Shown here: in pieces, positions 8,628 to 17,462 of the stretch
Position numbering within the stretch: the stretch's first letter is position 1
How the letters are laid out: each line of letters starts with the position of its first letter
Origin: Chryseobacterium sp. StRB126
GTDB taxonomy: Bacteria > Bacteroidota > Bacteroidia > Flavobacteriales > Weeksellaceae
Length of the DNA: 64,000 nt
Direction: 5' to 3'
Assembly: GCF_000829375.1 (NCBI RefSeq)
Contig: NZ_AP014624.1
Location: 4,340,001 to 4,404,000, forward strand
Program-made: the position numbers and the translations under genes
Notes under the pieces: generated by a model
What the model was told of the DNA's origin: nothing
Databases searched by the model: none
Seen by the model: only the letters and a program-made list of their open reading frames with translations

Positions 8628-9824
8628 TTAATCTTCGTATACCACATATCGGGTTCTTATCTTTTCAAAATCCTCCAGATCCTTTTTCCATGAAGCTTTA
8701 ATTTCCGGAATTGATTTCCCGGCAATAATCTGTTTTCTGAATTCATCAGTTCCGGAAAGAGTGTCAAACCAAAGATTTTTCAAAAAGAAATCCAACTGAG
8801 GGTTTTTATAGTTTTGGTATGCTTTAATAACCCATTCAAGATTCAGTTCTCTTAAATCCTTAGGATAGTTGGAAAGATCTTCACCATAACACAGTTTCCC
8901 ATTCAAAAATGGATCTTTAGCCCCATAACTTGGTTTTGGAGTAAACTTATAGGGAAGATTCTCAGTCCATGGTGAACCATAGATCTGGAAAGGCTGATCT
9001 GTACCTCTTCCCACGGAAACCTGAGTTCCTTCAAAGAAGCATAAACTTGGATATAAATTAATTGCTTTATCATTCGGCAAATTCGGAGATGGCTTATCCA
9101 ATATCGGATATCTCTGTTTTTTGTGATAGTTCTTCATCTGGACCAAAGTATATTTCGCCTGAACTCCATTTTTCAGCCACTTCTCTCCATTCACCATTTT
9201 TCCATATTCCCCAATAGTAAGCCCATATACTACCGGAACTTCGTGCATTCCCACGAAACTTGTCCATTTCTTTTTCAAAACAGGGCCGTCAGTATAGCCA
9301 TCATGTGGGTTAGGACGATCTAAAACCATTACTTCAACATTATTTTCAGCACCCGCTTCCATAAGATAAGTCAAAGTAGAAATATAAGTATAGAATCTCA
9401 CCCCTACATCCTGAATATCAAAAACCACAAGATCTATTCCTGCCAATTGTTCGGGTTTCGGTTTTTTATTACTCGCATACAGGGAAACAATTGGAATTCC
9501 GGTCTTCACATCTACTCCGTTTTTTACTTTAGCTCCTGCATCTGCATCACCTCTGAAACCATGTTCAGGTGCAAAAATAGCTTTAATCTTTACTCCGTTT
9601 TTCACTAAAAAATCGACCAAATGAGTTCTATCCCTCATCAAACCCGTTTGGTTCGTCACCACTCCAATGGTTTTTCCCTTCAATAAAGGTAAATAAAGTT
9701 CAGGTTGATCTGCGCCGGTTTTAAAATCCGGTTGAACTTGAGTTTGAGAATAATATTGGTTGAATACTCCTAAAAAAATTAGGCAAATCAGAAGTAAATT
9801 TTTAATTTTGAAATCTAAATTCAT
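8628..9824 (-). CDS. namZ: Exo-beta-N-acetylmuramidase NamZ-like (DUF1343) protein
   Basis: Start ATG 9824 gives a 398-residue protein with signal peptide MNLDFKIKNLLLICLIFLGV and cleavage near QYYSQ. The longer frame upstream is antisense to the permease gene and is not used. Conserved DUF1343 stretches include GVVTNQTGL, FAPEHGFRGDADAGA, YGLTIGEYGKMVNGE and the C-terminal ASWKKDLEDFEKIRTRY. The family includes NamZ, which removes N-acetylmuramic acid from peptidoglycan fragments, so a periplasmic role in cell-wall recycling is likely. It is head to head with an ABC-type permease, with only 4 bases between the two start codons; its -7 box TATCTTTG (9870-9877) lies inside that neighbour. Confidence 0.85.
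   Translation of the reverse strand: MNLDFKIKNLLLICLIFLGVFNQYYSQTQVQPDFKTGADQPELYLPLLKGKTIGVVTNQTGLMRDRTHLVDFLVKNGVKIKAIFAPEHGFRGDADAGAKVKNGVDVKTGIPIVSLYASNKKPKPEQLAGIDLVVFDIQDVGVRFYTYISTLTYLMEAGAENNVEVMVLDRPNPHDGYTDGPVLKKKWTSFVGMHEVPVVYGLTIGEYGKMVNGEKWLKNGVQAKYTLVQMKNYHKKQRYPILDKPSPNLPNDKAINLYPSLCFFEGTQVSVGRGTDQPFQIYGSPWTENLPYKFTPKPSYGAKDPFLNGKLCYGEDLSNYPKDLRELNLEWVIKAYQNYKNPQLDFFLKNLWFDTLSGTDEFRKQIIAGKSIPEIKASWKKDLEDFEKIRTRYVVYED
9803..9810 (+). promoter_or_regulatory. Putative -7 box for the FtsX-like permease
   Basis: TAATTTTG matches TAnnTTTG and lies 18 bases before the TTG start at 9829, inside the 5' end of the divergent namZ gene. Confidence 0.4.
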
Positions 9825-9828
9825 AAGC

Positions 9829-11058
9829 TTGAAGTTTCCTTTATATTTCTCTAGAAAAATAGCATTTTCCAAAGATAACAAAAATAACCTTTCTCGGGTT
9901 ATCATCTTCATTGGCAGGCTTTCTGTAGCACTGGGAATCATTGTTTCTCTGATTACCGTAGCCACCGGATTCGGTTCCAAAAAAGCTATTAAAGAGAGAC
10001 TCGCAGATTTCAGCGGACATATTACAGTACGATCTACCCGATCCAATTCTTCTTATAACACCTCGGTTTTAGATAATCAGGGATTGAATATTGCCAAGAT
10101 CAAGGAACTTCCGGATGTAGAAACCACTCAAAAATATGTAACCGTTACCGGGATTATGCGTAATGAGCATAATTTTGCAGGCATTATATTTAAAGGAATC
10201 GGAAAGGATTTTGATAGTTTAAGGTTTAAGAAATTCCTTATTGCCGGAACTACTCCCAAGGTAACAGAAGTAGGCTTTAATAGTGATGTGGCAGTTTCAC
10301 AAAAAATAGCCAACGATCTTCACCTTAAAGTTAATGACAGTATTGTTACGGTATTTTTAAAAGCCGATCAGAAACCTCTTTACCGTAAGTTTAAAATTAT
10401 CGGAATTTATAGAACGGATATTAAACTTATTGATGAACAATTTGTGATTGGTGGAATTAACCATGCAAGAAAGATTCAGGATATGAAACCTGATGAGATC
10501 GGGGGCATTGATATTTTCCTGAAAAACGTTAATGATATTGACAAGGATTTCCCTGACATTGAAAAGCTAATCGGTTATAAAAACTATGCTGAAAAAGCTA
10601 CTGAAAAGTTCCCACAAATTACGGACTGGATCAGCATTTTCGATACCAATATCGCTCTGATCATCATCATTATGCTGATTGTAGTGGTTATCAATATTAT
10701 TATGGTTCTTCTTATCCTGATTATTGAAAGAACCAATTCCATCGGTTTGCTTAAAACTTTAGGAGCAAGTAACGCACAGATCAGGGCTACTTTTATCAAT
10801 TATACCCTTATCATTATGATTCCGGGGCTTTTATATGGTAATGCCATCGGTTTGGGATTAATTCTTATTCAGAAATTCTTTGGGGTTATTAAACTTAATC
10901 CGGAAAATTACTACGTAAGTACTGTTCCGGTAGATCTTAACCCTATCGCCATTGTTTCCATTTCATTAGGAATTTTGGCCATATCTGCTCTTGCCTTAAT
11001 TATTCCGAGTTATCTAATCAGTAAGATTTCTCCGGTGAAAGCTATTAAATACAATTAA
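9829..11058 (+). CDS. FtsX-like ABC transporter permease (LolC/E-MacB type)
   Basis: The likely start is TTG 9829, giving an N-terminus (M)KFPLYFSRKIAFSKD as in related flavobacterial permeases; no ATG fits, and the upstream frame back to TTG 9760 overlaps namZ. The 409-residue protein has one transmembrane segment near the N-terminus (about residues 25-50, ending LITVATGFGS). A ~220-residue periplasmic domain follows, then three C-terminal segments (IALIIIIMLIVVVINIIMVL; the stretch ending MIPGLLYGNAIGLGLILIQ; IAIVSISLGILAISALALII). FtsX family motif LLKTLGASNAQI is present. Such permeases work with an ATPase in lipoprotein trafficking or efflux; no ATPase is adjacent. Confidence 0.85.
   Translation: MKFPLYFSRKIAFSKDNKNNLSRVIIFIGRLSVALGIIVSLITVATGFGSKKAIKERLADFSGHITVRSTRSNSSYNTSVLDNQGLNIAKIKELPDVETTQKYVTVTGIMRNEHNFAGIIFKGIGKDFDSLRFKKFLIAGTTPKVTEVGFNSDVAVSQKIANDLHLKVNDSIVTVFLKADQKPLYRKFKIIGIYRTDIKLIDEQFVIGGINHARKIQDMKPDEIGGIDIFLKNVNDIDKDFPDIEKLIGYKNYAEKATEKFPQITDWISIFDTNIALIIIIMLIVVVINIIMVLLILIIERTNSIGLLKTLGASNAQIRATFINYTLIIMIPGLLYGNAIGLGLILIQKFFGVIKLNPENYYVSTVPVDLNPIAIVSISLGILAISALALIIPSYLISKISPVKAIKYN
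9870..9877 (-). promoter_or_regulatory. Putative -7 box for namZ, inside the permease gene
   Basis: The minus strand reads TATCTTTG (perfect TAnnTTTG), 46 bases before namZ ATG 9824. It lies within the first codons of the divergent permease gene. Confidence 0.45.
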
Positions 11059-11149
11059 CCTTATTATTGGATTTAAAAAATTAAGCTTTTAATCATTTGT
11101 TTTGAACTGCAATCACACCTGATCTCAATACGGATAATTTTAAAAGCAT

Positions 11150-11157
11150 TATCTTTG
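11150..11157 (+). promoter_or_regulatory. Putative -7 box for the CBS-like gene
   Basis: TATCTTTG, a perfect TAnnTTTG match, lies 19 bases before ATG 11177. Confidence 0.5.
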
Positions 11158-11176
11158 CACCGCATATAAAACATTT

Positions 11177-12160
11177 ATGAAATACGCAAAAAATATCCTT
11201 GAAACTATAGGAAACACACCATTGGTAAAACTTAACAATGTATTGGGTGAAGATTTTCCAGCATTAGTTTTAGCAAAAGTTGAGACATTCAACCCTGGGA
11301 ATTCTGTAAAGGACAGAATGGCTCTTAAAATGATCGAAGATGCCGAAAAAGACGGCAGACTAAAACCTGGAGGAACTATCATTGAAGGGACTTCCGGAAA
11401 TACAGGAATGGGATTGGCATTAGCTGCTATCATCAAAGGTTACAAATGTATCTTTGTTACCAACTCCAAGCAATCTAAAGAAAAGTGTGACATTCTTCGC
11501 GCTGTAGGTGCTGAAGTAATTGTTTGCCCTACTGATGTAAAACCTACGGATCCACGTTCATATTATTCAGTATCTAAAAGGCTGGCTAAAGAAACAGAAA
11601 ATGGATGGTATGTAAACCAATATGACAACTTATCTAACAGAACAGCTCACTATGAGTCTACAGCCCCTGAGATCTGGGAACAGACAGAAGGGAAACTGAC
11701 TCACTTTGTAGCAGGAGCCGGAACAGGAGGTACCGTTACAGGATGTGGAACATTCTTCAAGGAAAAAAATAAAGATATTAAAGTAATTGGGGTTGATACA
11801 TACGGTTCTATTCTTAAAGAATTCCATGAAACCGGAGAATTACATTACGATCACGCTTATACTTATATCACTGAAGGAATTGGTGAAGACATCATTCCTG
11901 AAAACTATGATATGTCTGTTATCGATCACTTTGAAAAAGTAACGGATAAAGACGGAGCAATCTATGCAAGAAAACTGGCTAAAGAAGAAGGTATTTTCTG
12001 CGGATATTCTGCCGGAAGCGCTATAGCATCATTGATTCAGATGAAAGATCAGTTCACTAAAGATGATGTTATCGTAGTATTACTTCACGATCATGGTTCA
12101 AGATATGTAGGAAAAATCTACAATGACGAATGGATGAAGGAAATGGGCTGGCTGGACTAA
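11177..12160 (+). CDS. PLP-dependent cysteine synthase / cystathionine beta-synthase-like enzyme
   Basis: The 327-residue protein is a fold-type II PLP enzyme. It has the PLP-lysine motif NPGNSVKDRMA (K45), the substrate loop EGTSGNTGMGLA, the phosphate-binding loop GAGTGGTVTG, and a C-terminal GYSAGSA. Several stretches (MIEDAEKDGRLKPGG, YRCI-like GYKCIFV, EGIGEDIIPENYD) resemble the catalytic core of cystathionine beta-synthase more than O-acetylserine sulfhydrylase, and no C-terminal CBS regulatory domains are present. It therefore either makes cysteine from O-acetylserine and sulfide or condenses serine with homocysteine; sequence alone does not decide. It is a single-gene unit with a TATCTTTG promoter box and a terminator at 12185-12215. 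Confidence 0.88.
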   Translation: MKYAKNILETIGNTPLVKLNNVLGEDFPALVLAKVETFNPGNSVKDRMALKMIEDAEKDGRLKPGGTIIEGTSGNTGMGLALAAIIKGYKCIFVTNSKQSKEKCDILRAVGAEVIVCPTDVKPTDPRSYYSVSKRLAKETENGWYVNQYDNLSNRTAHYESTAPEIWEQTEGKLTHFVAGAGTGGTVTGCGTFFKEKNKDIKVIGVDTYGSILKEFHETGELHYDHAYTYITEGIGEDIIPENYDMSVIDHFEKVTDKDGAIYARKLAKEEGIFCGYSAGSAIASLIQMKDQFTKDDVIVVLLHDHGSRYVGKIYNDEWMKEMGWLD

Positions 12161-12184
12161 GCGAGAACACAACATTATAAAAAT

Positions 12185-12215
12185 AAAAAATCAGAGCAAA
12201 TGCTCTGATTTTTTT
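12185..12215 (+). terminator. Bidirectional intrinsic terminator
   Basis: The stem TCAGAGCA/TGCTCTGA (loop AA) is flanked by A-tract and T-tract. It ends the CBS-like gene on the plus strand and overlaps the stop of the convergent YcxB-like gene. Confidence 0.85.
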
Positions 12216-12741
12216 ATGATTGAATTTTATCTTTCAAAATGGTCTTCAGCAAAGAATAATCTCTTTCGTTCATTGATTTTCTGGGAAATATATAGCTGTA
12301 TTTTCCTTCAAGAGAAATGAAATCATGATTGCTGTCAAAAGACTCAAAGTCTTTCCATTCGCTGGTTTCTTTTTCACCATCAATATTGACTGTAAAAAAA
12401 TTCTGTTCAATTCTGATTTCGTAGATCTTACATTTTTCCAACGTGTTCAGGTAATAATTAACCTGTTTTTTCCATCTTGAAACTTTATTGACACTTACAG
12501 ATAAGAAAACAGCACAAAGTAAAAGTATAAAACTCAAAAAATATAAAATTCCCTGGCTTTCTTTACTCAAACTGCCTTTTAACAGAAATGCAATCAATAA
12601 AATAACCGCTGCAGCAATAGTTGTTATGGTTTTGCTTTTTGTAGTAGGAGAAAAAAGCAGACTGCCCTGATTTCCGCTAAAATAAATATCTTCAAAAATC
12701 TTTCTCTCAGGTTTTAATGTAATCACTTTTTCCTCGCTCAT
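12214..12741 (-). CDS. YcxB-like membrane protein
   Basis: A 175-residue protein with two adjacent transmembrane segments (about residues 38-57, TITTIAAAVILLIAFLLKG, and 63-83, GILYFLSFILLLCAVFLSVS). A C-terminal cytoplasmic domain contains the stretches IRIEQNFFTVNIDGE and SEWKDFESF, typical of YcxB-like proteins. No biochemical function is known for this family. It lies 36 bases downstream of the CbpM-like gene on the same strand, so it may be the last gene of the dnaJ operon. The stop sits in the shared terminator. Confidence 0.7.
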   Translation of the reverse strand: MSEEKVITLKPERKIFEDIYFSGNQGSLLFSPTTKSKTITTIAAAVILLIAFLLKGSLSKESQGILYFLSFILLLCAVFLSVSVNKVSRWKKQVNYYLNTLEKCKIYEIRIEQNFFTVNIDGEKETSEWKDFESFDSNHDFISLEGKYSYIFPRKSMNERDYSLLKTILKDKIQS

Positions 12742-12776
12742 AATACATGGTTGCTTTAAAAAGCTACAAAACTAAG

Positions 12777-13079
12777 CTAAATATCTTCATATTGGTCATT
12801 GATTGCTGAAAGTTTGTTCATAAGATCTCTGTTTCTTCGTTTTAAAGCCTCCAGTTTTTTCAGCATATTATGAATAACTTCCAGGCCCGGAAGATTGATT
12901 TCGAGGTCATAATGCCAATTGGCAAATTTTTCCAGATCCGGCAGGTCTTCATACATCAGATAATGAGTATCATCTTCAACATGAATAGTTAGCAGACCAT
13001 AGTCTACAAGCTCATCAAAAAAGGTGATTTCTATATTGTATATTCTTACGAGTTCTTCTCGTGATATTCTTTCACTCAT
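12777..13079 (-). CDS. cbpM: Chaperone modulator CbpM-like protein
   Basis: This 100-residue protein begins with a MerR-like helix-turn-helix segment (ISREELVRIYNIEITFFDELVDYGLL in two parts) and ends in a coiled-coil helix (MLKKLEALKRRNRDLMNKL). It starts 3 bases after the stop of the DnaJ-type gene. In Escherichia coli CbpM binds the J domain of CbpA and inhibits its co-chaperone activity. The same gene order and size support that role here; activity is inferred. Confidence 0.82.
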   Translation of the reverse strand: MSERISREELVRIYNIEITFFDELVDYGLLTIHVEDDTHYLMYEDLPDLEKFANWHYDLEINLPGLEVIHNMLKKLEALKRRNRDLMNKLSAINDQYEDI

Positions 13080-13082
13080 CGC

Positions 13083-13997
13083 CTAGGAATTTTTAAGTTG
13101 TTCAAAAAGCTCTTTCTGCTTATCGGTAAGGTTGGTAGGCAGCTTCACTTCGTAGGTTACAAAAAGATCGCCACGCTCGCCTTCTTTCTTATAGACAGGA
13201 AAACCTTTTCCTTTCAGTCTTACAGTCATTCCGCTTTGGGTTTCCGGCTTTACTTTAAGGTTAACACTTCCATCCAGAGTATTTACCTTTACGTCACCTC
13301 CTAAAACTGCGGTATACAAATCAATAGTAACCTTGGATTTAAGATCATCCCCCACTCTTTCAAAATCAGGATCTACAGGAATATTGAACATGATGTAGAG
13401 ATCCCCGTTTGGACCGCCATTCACTCCCGGATTTCCATGACCTTTTAATTTTATTTTCTGTCCATCATACACTCCGGCAGGAATGGTAATTCTTACTTTT
13501 TTGCCATTGATTTCAAAAGTTTGCGGATGAGTTACCGCAGCATCTCTCAGATTCAGGGTTAGTTCTGCTTGTACATCCTGCCCTTTAAACTTTCCGGAAG
13601 CTCTTCCTCGTGAGCTTTTGCCAAAGCCACCTGCTCCTGCTCCACCAAACATATTTTGGAAGAAATCTGAAAAGTCTTCGCCTTCACCAAAGTCTGCACC
13701 GGAGTAACCACCATTGTAATTCTGTTGTTGATACTGTCTTTGCTGCTGTTGAGCTTTTTCATATTCCTCACCATGCTTCCAGTTTTCTCCATACTTATCG
13801 TACTTTGTACGGTTTTCAGGATTACTGAGAACTTCATTGGCTTCGTTTAGCTCTTTGAATTTTCTTTCTGATTCTTTATCATCAGGATTAAGGTCCGGAT
13901 GCAGCTTTCTGGCCAATTTCCGGTAAGCCTTTTTGATATCATCCTGGGTTGCGCTTTTATCTACGCCTAAAATTTTATAGTAATCTATATAAGCCAT
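13083..13997 (-). CDS. cbpA: CbpA-type DnaJ co-chaperone
   Basis: The 304-residue protein has an N-terminal J domain (residues 4-70) with the Hsp70-stimulating motif HPD at 33-35. A Gln/Gly/Phe-rich linker follows (about 80-135, with [10 protein letters not shown]), then two C-terminal substrate-binding beta domains ([39 protein letters not shown]). The Cys-rich zinc finger of true DnaJ is absent, which defines the CbpA class. It delivers unfolded clients to DnaK. CbpM follows 3 bases downstream. The promoter box TAAATTTG is 17 bases upstream, divergent from the symporter gene. Confidence 0.9.
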   Translation of the reverse strand: MAYIDYYKILGVDKSATQDDIKKAYRKLARKLHPDLNPDDKESERKFKELNEANEVLSNPENRTKYDKYGENWKHGEEYEKAQQQQRQYQQQNYNGGYSGADFGEGEDFSDFFQNMFGGAGAGGFGKSSRGRASGKFKGQDVQAELTLNLRDAAVTHPQTFEINGKKVRITIPAGVYDGQKIKLKGHGNPGVNGGPNGDLYIMFNIPVDPDFERVGDDLKSKVTIDLYTAVLGGDVKVNTLDGSVNLKVKPETQSGMTVRLKGKGFPVYKKEGERGDLFVTYEVKLPTNLTDKQKELFEQLKNS

Positions 13998-14013
13998 AGA
14001 AACGATATTTACT

Positions 14014-14021
14014 CAAATTTA
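14014..14021 (-). promoter_or_regulatory. Putative -7 box for cbpA
   Basis: The minus strand reads TAAATTTG, a full TAnnTTTG match, 17 bases before the cbpA start. Confidence 0.45.
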
Positions 14022-14068
14022 TGAATTTTAGGTCTGAAAATTGCATAACAAAGTGTTAAAAATAAACC

Positions 14069-14076
14069 TATCTTTG
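14069..14076 (+). promoter_or_regulatory. Putative -7 box for the dicarboxylate symporter
   Basis: TATCTTTG, a perfect TAnnTTTG match, lies 15 bases before ATG 14091. It is divergent from the cbpA box 47 bases away. Confidence 0.5.
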
Positions 14077-14090
14077 ATAAAAACTACTGC

Positions 14091-15290
14091 ATGAAAGAGG
14101 TACTTAAAAACTACTCCGGAATCCTATTTCTACTTCTGGGAATTACTATTGGAAGCATTATAGGAATTGTTGCTCCTGGTTTTGTAGAATACATTAAACC
14201 TTTGGGAGATATTTTCCTAAATCTTCTTTTTGTAAGTGTTGTACCTCTGGTATTCTTTGCAGTATCCAATTCTATTTCTTCTCTGGAACAGCAATCTAAA
14301 TTCGGAAAGATTATTCTTATTATGGCGCTTACCTTTCTGTTTTTTATTCTTACCGCTGCTATTTTCACCATCTGTGCAGTTTACCTGTTTCCGGTTTCCG
14401 GGGTTTCCGGAAGTTCCGATATGATTACAGAAGCTGCAAATGAAGACAGCTGGGGAAATAGAATTGTAAGCTTCTTTACCGTGGGAGAATTCACCGCTTT
14501 GTTTTCCAGACAGAATATGTTGGCACTTCTTATTTTTGCTTTCATGACCGGATTTGCAGCCAGAAAAACAGGCGAAGTTGGAAAGCCTTTCAGGATTTTT
14601 ATAGCCTCAGGATATGAAGTGATGAAGGAACTTCTTCTATTAGTAATGAAGCTGGCACCTATTGGTTTGGGAGCTTATTTCGCCTATCAGGTTGCGACAT
14701 TAGGACCACAACTTTTTGGTTTTTATGCGAAACCTTTAGGGTTGTATTATATTGCCGGAATTATTTATTTTCTTGTTTTCTTTTCCATTTATGCCTTTAT
14801 GGCAAGCGGCCGGAAGGGTGTTAAAAGTTTTTGGACCAATGCCATCTATCCTACTCTTACTGCTATAAGTACCTGCAGCAGTTTTGCAACTATGCCTGCT
14901 AATTTACAGGCCGCTTCTAAGATCGGAATCCCAAATTCCATTGCCAATTTGGTAATTCCTATTGGGACAACCCTGCATAAGAATGGGTCTTCAATGTCTT
15001 CAATTATCAAAATTTATGTGGCTTTTTTAATCATTGGAAAAGACTTTTTTGATCCTGCCAATTTACTTCTAGCCTTAGGAATTACCGTATTTGTAAGTAT
15101 TGTAGCAGGTGGAATTCCTAATGGTGGATATATTGGGGAAATGCTGATGATCTCGGTATACAAATTACCTCAGGAAGCTATTCCGGCAGTGATGATTATC
15201 GGAACATTGGTAGATCCTTTGGCTACGGTTCTTAATTCTGTGGGAGATATTGTTGCTGCGATGTTTGTTAACCGGTTTGTGAAGGATTGA
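14091..15290 (+). CDS. Dicarboxylate/amino acid:cation symporter (SDF/DAACS family)
   Basis: A 399-residue inner membrane protein with about eight transmembrane helices and two re-entrant hairpins. Family signatures are the serine-rich hairpin STCSSFATMPANLQAA (about residues 262-277), the transmembrane segment 7 motif NLVIPIGTTLHKNGSS and the second hairpin VAGGIPNGGYIGEML. The late motif PAVMIIGTLVDPLATVLNSVGD corresponds to the substrate-binding helix 8. The family imports C4-dicarboxylates or acidic/neutral amino acids with sodium or protons; the exact substrate is not predictable here. The stop overlaps the next gene's ATG by one base. Confidence 0.9.
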   Translation: MKEVLKNYSGILFLLLGITIGSIIGIVAPGFVEYIKPLGDIFLNLLFVSVVPLVFFAVSNSISSLEQQSKFGKIILIMALTFLFFILTAAIFTICAVYLFPVSGVSGSSDMITEAANEDSWGNRIVSFFTVGEFTALFSRQNMLALLIFAFMTGFAARKTGEVGKPFRIFIASGYEVMKELLLLVMKLAPIGLGAYFAYQVATLGPQLFGFYAKPLGLYYIAGIIYFLVFFSIYAFMASGRKGVKSFWTNAIYPTLTAISTCSSFATMPANLQAASKIGIPNSIANLVIPIGTTLHKNGSSMSSIIKIYVAFLIIGKDFFDPANLLLALGITVFVSIVAGGIPNGGYIGEMLMISVYKLPQEAIPAVMIIGTLVDPLATVLNSVGDIVAAMFVNRFVKD

Positions 15291-15832
15291 TGATAATTTC
15301 CAGCTATATTCTATTAAAAATGAACTCGTTTCTGAAAAATATTGGGCTTTATGATGGCTTTAAAGTGAAAGTTAATATCAGTACATCAGAATTGATCCAT
15401 AGATTAGGGAAAATTACTTATAAAACGAATAGATCTTTTATATCATTGGAAAAAGATTCTACAATTCCCAAAAGATTTGAGTACAGAGGAATAATCAAAG
15501 AGAACAGTTTCATCATTAAAAGAAGAAGACATTTCTTTGATTTCAATATTAATAGTCCTGTACTTCATGGAACTATTTCAAATGAGAATAATCAATTATC
15601 TGTCTCAATAAACCTTTTTCCATCAGTATTTCAATTTTTTAATTGTATTGTCATTCTTTGTTTTTTCCTTATAGCGATCTTTGTTAATATAAGAGACAAT
15701 CAACAGGATTTGATGTTCTTAGCCATAGTTTCAGTAATATCTATTACTCAATACTTTGGTTTGAGAAGAGGAATTTCAAAAGGTAAATATGAATTTGAAA
15801 GAGAGCTTATTTATCTCGCACAGAAATCTTAA
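15290..15832 (+). CDS. Hypothetical protein with paired membrane segments
   Basis: The ATG at 15290 shares its A with the TGA of the symporter gene, suggesting translational coupling; a second ATG at 15320 after an A-rich stretch is also possible. The protein has ~180 residues: a polar N-terminal domain (~110 residues), two transmembrane segments (FNCIVILCFFLIAIFVNI; MFLAIVSVISITQYFGL) and a short tail. I recognise no family. It may assist or merely be cotranscribed with the symporter. Confidence 0.6.
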   Translation: MIISSYILLKMNSFLKNIGLYDGFKVKVNISTSELIHRLGKITYKTNRSFISLEKDSTIPKRFEYRGIIKENSFIIKRRRHFFDFNINSPVLHGTISNENNQLSVSINLFPSVFQFFNCIVILCFFLIAIFVNIRDNQQDLMFLAIVSVISITQYFGLRRGISKGKYEFERELIYLAQKS

Positions 15833-15844
15833 AGCTCTTTTAAT

Positions 15845-16228
15845 TCATTCACTTCGTTGTACCGGCTCCAGGTTTTCATATTCTTTGGGGGTAAAAAGTC
15901 TGTACAGCACTTTGAATGTCTTTCCTAGAGGAGTTTCCAATGAGAAGCCTCCCGGGCCGAAACCGTCAGTTACATCCAGGGTAAAATGGGAGTATTTCCA
16001 GTATTCAAAAAGGTCACGATCTATCCAGAATTCATGTCCGTTAATGGTTCCGATCATGGCATCATTCATTCTTGGAAAAAAGCCTCCTTTTTCGAAGCAT
16101 TGTGGTTGTGTCCCTTCGCAGCAGCCCCCTGCCTGATAAAACATCAGTGCACCATATTTTTCTTCAAGCTCACGGATGACTTCAAGGGCTTTTTCTGTTG
16201 CGGAAAGTCTTGCTGTTTTTGTTTTCAT
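15845..16228 (-). CDS. DUF779 protein of the aldehyde/alcohol oxidation locus
   Basis: A 127-residue protein with the DUF779 core: LMFYQAGGCCEGTQPQCF, then HEFWIDRDLFEYWKYSH and GFGPGGFSLE. The Cys-Cys and later Cys could bind metal, but this is not shown. DUF779 genes are commonly found beside acetaldehyde-type aldehyde dehydrogenases, and here the gene follows adhP (86 bases) and the aldehyde dehydrogenase. Its role in the locus is unknown. A hairpin at 16270-16300 separates it from adhP. Confidence 0.82.
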   Translation of the reverse strand: MKTKTARLSATEKALEVIRELEEKYGALMFYQAGGCCEGTQPQCFEKGGFFPRMNDAMIGTINGHEFWIDRDLFEYWKYSHFTLDVTDGFGPGGFSLETPLGKTFKVLYRLFTPKEYENLEPVQRSE

Positions 16229-16269
16229 CTCTATTATTTTAGCCTCATAAAACCTATCTTTTTATAAAA

Positions 16270-16300
16270 GATCCCGGTAAAATATTTTTTAACCGGGATC
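16270..16300 (-). terminator. Terminator-like hairpin after adhP
   Basis: GATCCCGGT at 16270-16278 pairs with ACCGGGATC at 16292-16300 around a T-rich loop. On the minus strand it is followed by TTTTATAAA. It could end adhP transcription or attenuate read-through into the DUF779 gene. Confidence 0.6.
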
Positions 16301-16314
16301 AATAACATCATTAT

Positions 16315-17349
16315 TTAATTTGAACCTGCAATATCCAATACTATTCTGCCATCAATCTGGCCTTTTTTCATCTTATCGAAAACGTCATTAATATCTTCTA
16401 ATTTCGCAGAAGTTACTGTAGCTTTTACAAGACCTTCATTAGCAAAATCCAATGCTTCCTGCAAATCTTTTCTGGTTCCTACGATAGATCCTCTTACCGT
16501 AATTCGTTTTAAAACGGTTTCAAAAATTGGAAGTTCAAATGATCCGGGAGGCAGTCCGTTAAGAGCAATTGTCCCTTTTCTTCTTAAAACATCTATTCCC
16601 TGCTTAAAAGCTATGGGTGAGACAGCAGTAATTAACGCACCATGCATTCCTCCTACTTCTTTATGCAGATATTCACCTGGATCTGTATTTTTTGCATTAA
16701 CGACCAGGTCTGCACCTAATTTTTTTGCCAAATCAAGCTTATCATCCGCAACATCAATGGCAGCAACATGCATGCCCATTGCTTTAGCATATTGAACTGC
16801 TACGTGGCCCAGGCCTCCTATCCCTGAAATAGCAACCCATTCTCCGGGCTTGGTTTCAGTTTCTTTTAGTCCTTTATACACTGTTACTCCGGCACACAAT
16901 ATAGGAGCAATTTCAAGAAAATTCACATTTGATTTTAGATGCCCTACATATCTAGAATCCGCTATTACATATTCTGCAAATCCACCGTCTACGCTATATC
17001 CTCCATTCTTTTGAGCTTCACAAAGTGTTTCCCATCCTGTAATACAGTAATCGCAACAACCACAGGCGCTGTAAAGCCATGGAACTCCTACTGCATCTCC
17101 TTCTTTTACGAAAGCTTCAGGTCCGCAAGCGACTACAATACCCACCCCTTCATGCCCCGGAATAAGCGGCATTTTGGGTTTTACAGGCCAATCTCCATCT
17201 ACAGCATGTAAATCTGTGTGGCAAACACCACAGGCAATTACCTTTACAAGCACTTCATATCTTCCGGGTTCTCTTACAGGAACTTCTTCTATTTTTAGGG
17301 GCTGTCCGTAGCCTTGAACTACTGCAGCTTTCATTGTTTTTGGGATCAT
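16315..17349 (-). CDS. adhP: Zinc-dependent alcohol dehydrogenase AdhP
   Basis: A 344-residue medium-chain dehydrogenase. The catalytic zinc site is CGVCHTDLH plus GHEG. The structural zinc cysteines lie in the stretch [17 protein letters not shown]. The Rossmann motif is [13 protein letters not shown]. It closely resembles AdhP-type ethanol dehydrogenases, which interconvert primary alcohols and aldehydes with NAD. ATG 17349 gives residues MIPKT before the usual [10 protein letters not shown] start; ATG 17334 is the alternative. It lies downstream of the aldehyde dehydrogenase, separated by a GC-rich extragenic repeat. Together they would oxidise alcohol to acid. Confidence 0.92.
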   Translation of the reverse strand: MIPKTMKAAVVQGYGQPLKIEEVPVREPGRYEVLVKVIACGVCHTDLHAVDGDWPVKPKMPLIPGHEGVGIVVACGPEAFVKEGDAVGVPWLYSACGCCDYCITGWETLCEAQKNGGYSVDGGFAEYVIADSRYVGHLKSNVNFLEIAPILCAGVTVYKGLKETETKPGEWVAISGIGGLGHVAVQYAKAMGMHVAAIDVADDKLDLAKKLGADLVVNAKNTDPGEYLHKEVGGMHGALITAVSPIAFKQGIDVLRRKGTIALNGLPPGSFELPIFETVLKRITVRGSIVGTRKDLQEALDFANEGLVKATVTSAKLEDINDVFDKMKKGQIDGRIVLDIAGSN

Positions 17350-17462
17350 ATTTTATTTTTTGAATGAGTTTTTATCAGGGTTATTTTGAGTTATTATCCA
17401 ATTGCCTTTTAAAGAAATTTATATTTTTTAGTGTAAAAGATGAGTATGCAAAGACAATATAC

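Noticed and set aside
9825..10046. N-terminal extension of namZ beyond ATG 9824
   Set aside because: It is antisense to the permease start, and the signal peptide begins exactly at 9824.
11101..11176. Possible riboswitch ahead of the CBS-like gene
   Set aside because: The leader after the TATCTTTG box is only about 15 bases, too short for a known aptamer.
15789..16267. Plus-strand open frames across the DUF779 gene
   Set aside because: They are shadows of a recognised minus-strand gene and have no domain of their own.
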